Position numbers and translations under genes: made by a program | Part shown: positions 61,939-64,000 of the stretch, piece after piece | How the letters are laid out: each line of letters starts with the position of its first letter | How positions within the stretch are numbered: the stretch's first letter is position 1 | NCBI RefSeq assembly: GCF_001570765.1 | Contig: NZ_BCSH01000008.1 | Coordinates: 62,001-126,000 of the forward strand | Length of the DNA stretch: 64,000 nucleotides | Reading direction: 5' to 3' | Source: Nocardiopsis listeri NBRC 13360 | GTDB taxonomy: Bacteria > Actinomycetota > Actinomycetes > Streptosporangiales > Streptosporangiaceae | Notes under the pieces: model-generated | What the model was told of the DNA's origin: nothing | Database searches by the model: none | What the model saw: only the letters and a program-made list of their open reading frames with translations

Positions 61939-62430
61939 TTAGAGCAGGGGTGAGGCCAGGTGGTGGGCCAGGGCTCCGGCGGCGGTGGCCAGGGCGTAGC
62001 CGCACAGGCGCCACCCCACCCGTGAGTGGCGGCGACGGGGTTTGCGGTGGCTGTGCGGGCGGCGGGGCCGACGCGGAAGTGGTGGGCGCGGCGGCCGGGG
62101 CGGGGGCGGGCCGTCGTCCGGGGCCGGCCTGGGGCGCGGGATCGTGGGCCGCGGCCGGTATTGCGGAGCAGGTGTGGGTTTCCACGGGCTCTCAGGACGC
62201 TCGGAGAGTTCAGGAACTTCGTGGGCGCGACGCTCGTCTTCGGTCATGCGGGTGGAGTACAGGGGTGCCCAGAGTGGGAGGACCCCGTGGGGGTTGTCGG
62301 CCATCTGGGCCAGGAGACGTTGTTCGCGGGCGAGAGCGGTCGTAGTCGGGGCGTGGGGGCGAGAGAAACGCCGGCCGCGGGGTGCGTCCAGGACCGCTCG
62401 GAGTTCGGCCGAGACCGGTCCCGGGCTCAT
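61939..62430 (-). CDS. Pro/Arg-rich protein coupled to the ATP-binding protein gene
   Basis: A 163-residue basic protein. The N-terminal 80 residues (SAELRAVLDAPRGRRFSRPH, REQRLLAQMADNPHGVLPLW) may fold; residues about 90-135 are a Pro/Arg-rich disordered stretch, and the end is weakly hydrophobic (LCGYALATAAGALAHHLAS). Its start overlaps the stop of the ATP-binding protein gene (ATGA), so the two are made together. I do not recognise it; small proteins of this type often follow such genes in actinomycetes. Confidence 0.6.
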   Translation of the reverse strand: MSPGPVSAELRAVLDAPRGRRFSRPHAPTTTALAREQRLLAQMADNPHGVLPLWAPLYSTRMTEDERRAHEVPELSERPESPWKPTPAPQYRPRPTIPRPRPAPDDGPPPPRPPRPPLPRRPRRPHSHRKPRRRHSRVGWRLCGYALATAAGALAHHLASPLL

Positions 62431-62972
62431 ACCTGAGCCCCGGTGCTGCCAGTGGTGTCAGCGGCGGTGGTGAGGGTGAACTCGGCCCAGACCAGGGTGC
62501 CCAGGCCGGCGCAGAACGGGAAGTCCACCACCGCTCGGCTACCCCAGCGGGTGGCCAGGTGGTCGATGAGCAGCAGGCCCCGGCCCCGTTCGGCCTCTTC
62601 CCAATCGGTGACGGTGCGCTGGTGCGGGATGTGGGGGAAGGTGGGGGCGTCGGTGCGGGCCCCGTCGTCGATGATGCCCACGTACAAGGTGTGTGCGTCG
62701 GGCATGAACAGGTTCCGGATGGCCCGGCCATCGAGCTGACCCGAGCGAGAGTGATCGCACGCGTTTGAAAACATCTCGCTCGCGCACAGGATCACCGTGT
62801 CGGTCAGATCCGAGCACAGGCCTTCGATGCGGTACAGATCCGCGCGCAGATCTTCACGAACCCAGGAAGCCTGGGCCAGATCGCCCGGGTAGGCGCGCGA
62901 AGCCCACCGGCGCCCGGCGAAGGGCGGGGTGGGGGTGTGGAACGGCGCGCGGGGACGCGGCACAATGTTCAT
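62427..62972 (-). CDS. HATPase-type anti-sigma-like ATP-binding protein
   Basis: A 181-residue protein of the RsbW/SpoIIAB-like histidine kinase ATPase group: SEMFSNACDHSRSG (N box with the conserved Glu and Asn), VGIIDDGARTDAP (G1 box) and ERGRGLLLIDHLATRWG (G2 box). AGGAG stands nine bases before ATG 62972. In actinomycetes these single-domain proteins pair with XRE/DUF5753 and DUF397 proteins in WhiJ/AbaA-like loci; an XRE gene is divergent here. It may bind a sigma or anti-sigma partner; kinase activity is not shown. Confidence 0.85.
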   Translation of the reverse strand: MNIVPRPRAPFHTPTPPFAGRRWASRAYPGDLAQASWVREDLRADLYRIEGLCSDLTDTVILCASEMFSNACDHSRSGQLDGRAIRNLFMPDAHTLYVGIIDDGARTDAPTFPHIPHQRTVTDWEEAERGRGLLLIDHLATRWGSRAVVDFPFCAGLGTLVWAEFTLTTAADTTGSTGAQV

Positions 62973-63012
62973 GACGCACAACTCCTCATGCAGAGAGTCC
63001 TGTGTTGTCGTT

Positions 63013-63047
63013 GGGCTCTGGGGGCGCCGTAATCGCCCCCAGAGCCC
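63013..63047 (+). terminator. Intrinsic terminator with T-rich tail, pointing toward the XRE gene
   Basis: Arms GGGCTCTGGGGGCG (63013-63026) and CGCCCCCAGAGCCC (63034-63047), 7-base loop, followed by GTTTTCTTG. This is the only hairpin in the window with a clear T-run. No gene on the plus strand ends before it, so it may be an attenuator or may end a small RNA. Confidence 0.75.
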
Positions 63048-63205
63048 GTTTTCTTGTGGTCACCAACCCGTAGCCAGGCGACCTCCACGACCTGAAGAGA
63101 GACCGAAGTCGCCTGGCATCAGCGACGTCAGCTTCCCGGCCGTGATTCACGGCTTCAGCACCACGGAGTGTGTGAAGCCGACTACAGTAAAACCCAGCAG
63201 GCATC

Positions 63206-63225
63206 AACTTACAAGCCTGCAAGTT
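63206..63225. promoter_or_regulatory. Operator-like palindrome upstream of the XRE gene
   Basis: AACTTACAAGCCTGCAAGTT is a palindrome with one mismatched pair per arm, 100 bp upstream of the XRE start. Half-sites of the type CTTGCA are typical for XRE/DUF5753 regulators, so it may be an autoregulatory site. Confidence 0.55.
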
Positions 63226-63325
63226 AAAGGCGTGTAGATTACCCAAGAAGATCCGTTTTGGGCACAAGAACGCAGTTCACAGGCACGCCAGAGTCAGAAC
63301 ACGACGCTGAAGAACGAAGGACGCG

Positions 63326-64000
63326 ATGGCTGAACCGATCCCCACCGTGCGGCAGTACCGGCTTGCTCAGGCCCTGCGTGAACTCCGGACCGAGGCGAAG
63401 ATGACCCAAGAGCAGGTCGCCGCCCACATGGACTGGCACGTCTCCAAACTCTTCCGGCTAGAGAACGCGCGTAGCCCTCGGGTGAACTGGTTGGACATCC
63501 AGGGGCTGCTCGACCTCTACGGTGTGGCCAGCCCTCAGCGGGAAGCCCTCATCCAGCTGGCGAAGGATGCCAAGAAGCGAGGCTGGTGGACTTCCTACCA
63601 GGATGTCTTCACCGGATCGTTCGTCGCCCTGGAAGACGAGACCAACCTGATCCGGTACTACTCCTCAGAACTCGTTCCGGGTCTATTCCAGACAGAGAAG
63701 TACGCACGCGCCATCATCCAAGCCCTACGCCCCGGGTATGACATGCAGAGCGTCGAGCGCCGTGTCTCGGCACGCATGGCACGGCAAAGAATCTTCGAGC
63801 GAGAAAAGCCCCTCCACCTGGATTTCATCCTCAACGAAGCCGTGGTCAGGCGTGCTATCGGCGGCAGAGAGGTCATGGCCGAACAGCTGGAGGCTCTGCA
63901 CAAGACCGCAAGCAGTCAATCAGCGACGCTACGCCTGCTCCCGTTCGGTTCAGGCGCGCACACGGCCATGGAAGGTGCCTTCACCATTTTCTCGTTCCCT
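63326..64000 (+). CDS. XRE-family regulator with DUF5753 (partial)
   Basis: The first 225 residues are present; the frame is open at the window edge. Residues about 10-65 are the helix-turn-helix (LRELRTEAKMTQEQVAAHMD, then WHVSKLFRLENARSPRVNW). DUF5753 follows (YSSELVPGLFQTEKYARAII, VERRVSARMARQRIFEREKP, LDFILNEAVVRRAIGGREVM). ATG after GAAGGA. Such regulators in Streptomyces-type WhiJ/AbaA loci control development or antibiotic genes together with a divergent HATPase protein, which is present here, and a small DUF397 protein, which may lie beyond the edge. Confidence 0.9.
   Translation, partial: MAEPIPTVRQYRLAQALRELRTEAKMTQEQVAAHMDWHVSKLFRLENARSPRVNWLDIQGLLDLYGVASPQREALIQLAKDAKKRGWWTSYQDVFTGSFVALEDETNLIRYYSSELVPGLFQTEKYARAIIQALRPGYDMQSVERRVSARMARQRIFEREKPLHLDFILNEAVVRRAIGGREVMAEQLEALHKTASSQSATLRLLPFGSGAHTAMEGAFTIFSFP

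Larger units (their letters stand above)
62973..63325. other. Divergent regulatory region between the ATP-binding and XRE genes
   Basis: A 353-bp gap that holds, in order, a possible 14-codon leader peptide from about 62990 (plus strand, MQRVLCCRWALGAP), a strong hairpin with T-rich tail (63013-63055), a 10-bp inverted repeat (63073-63082 and 63108-63117) and an operator-like palindrome (63206-63225). Confidence 0.5.

Overview
The window is high-GC DNA with actinomycete gene style: GTG and TTG starts, Tat-type signal peptides, leaderless promoters, XRE/DUF5753 regulators, a Zur-type ribosomal protein operon and a WXG-like polymorphic toxin locus. The enzyme set (GH11 xylanase, PL11 rhamnogalacturonan lyase, CE1-like esterase) would suit a Nocardiopsis or other Streptosporangiales relative, but the genus cannot be proven from sequence alone. 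No rRNA, tRNA or CRISPR array was seen.

Layout. 0-3 kb: end of a CobW-type GTPase, then zinc-independent rpsR, rpmB and rpsN paralogues, a histidine-rich protein and a methyltransferase. 3-9 kb: secreted plant-polymer enzymes (PL11 lyase behind a LacI-type operator, an alpha/beta hydrolase, a GH11 xylanase). 9.7-20.9 kb: a sodium:solute symporter with a 43-residue partner, a secreted metallophosphatase, an M23 peptidase, a CE1-like esterase, MFS transporters (one frameshifted), an SDR and several gene remnants. 20.9-24.6 kb: a persulfide-stress regulon (TauE exporter, persulfide dioxygenase-rhodanese, rhodanese, CstR-like repressor) with four near-identical operators. 24.7-28.6 kb: an MMPL transporter with its TetR regulator, and a NUDIX gene.

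28.7-38.7 kb is a type VII-like polymorphic toxin locus: DUF6177 and DUF6507-type partners, an 818-residue toxin with a CdiA-CT-like nuclease tip, its presumed immunity gene, and a low-GC array of orphan toxin or immunity genes. The array holds three YezG/DUF600 paralogues and is broken by two IS5-family elements. 39-43.6 kb has pirin, GNAT and AhpD-like genes, then an SDR-flavin monooxygenase operon behind a clear TPP riboswitch.

43.8-49.2 kb is the most interesting block. An NrtR-like NUDIX regulator faces a three-gene operon: a membrane protein, a nucleoside-phosphorylase-type effector and a small membrane protein. The first two share a near-identical 22-residue Gly/Asn/Thr-rich motif at adjoining termini, which resembles the amyloid signalling motifs that pair bacterial receptors with effectors. 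An HsdR_N protein lies next door. I propose this as a candidate undescribed immunity system.

49.5-62 kb holds DUF4352-type proteins, an unusual 31-bp promoter element present twice, several decayed genes, a RelE-like/UvrD helicase fusion behind a Ser/Thr kinase, and NUDIX genes. The window ends with an ATP-binding anti-sigma-like gene divergent from an XRE/DUF5753 regulator cut by the window edge.
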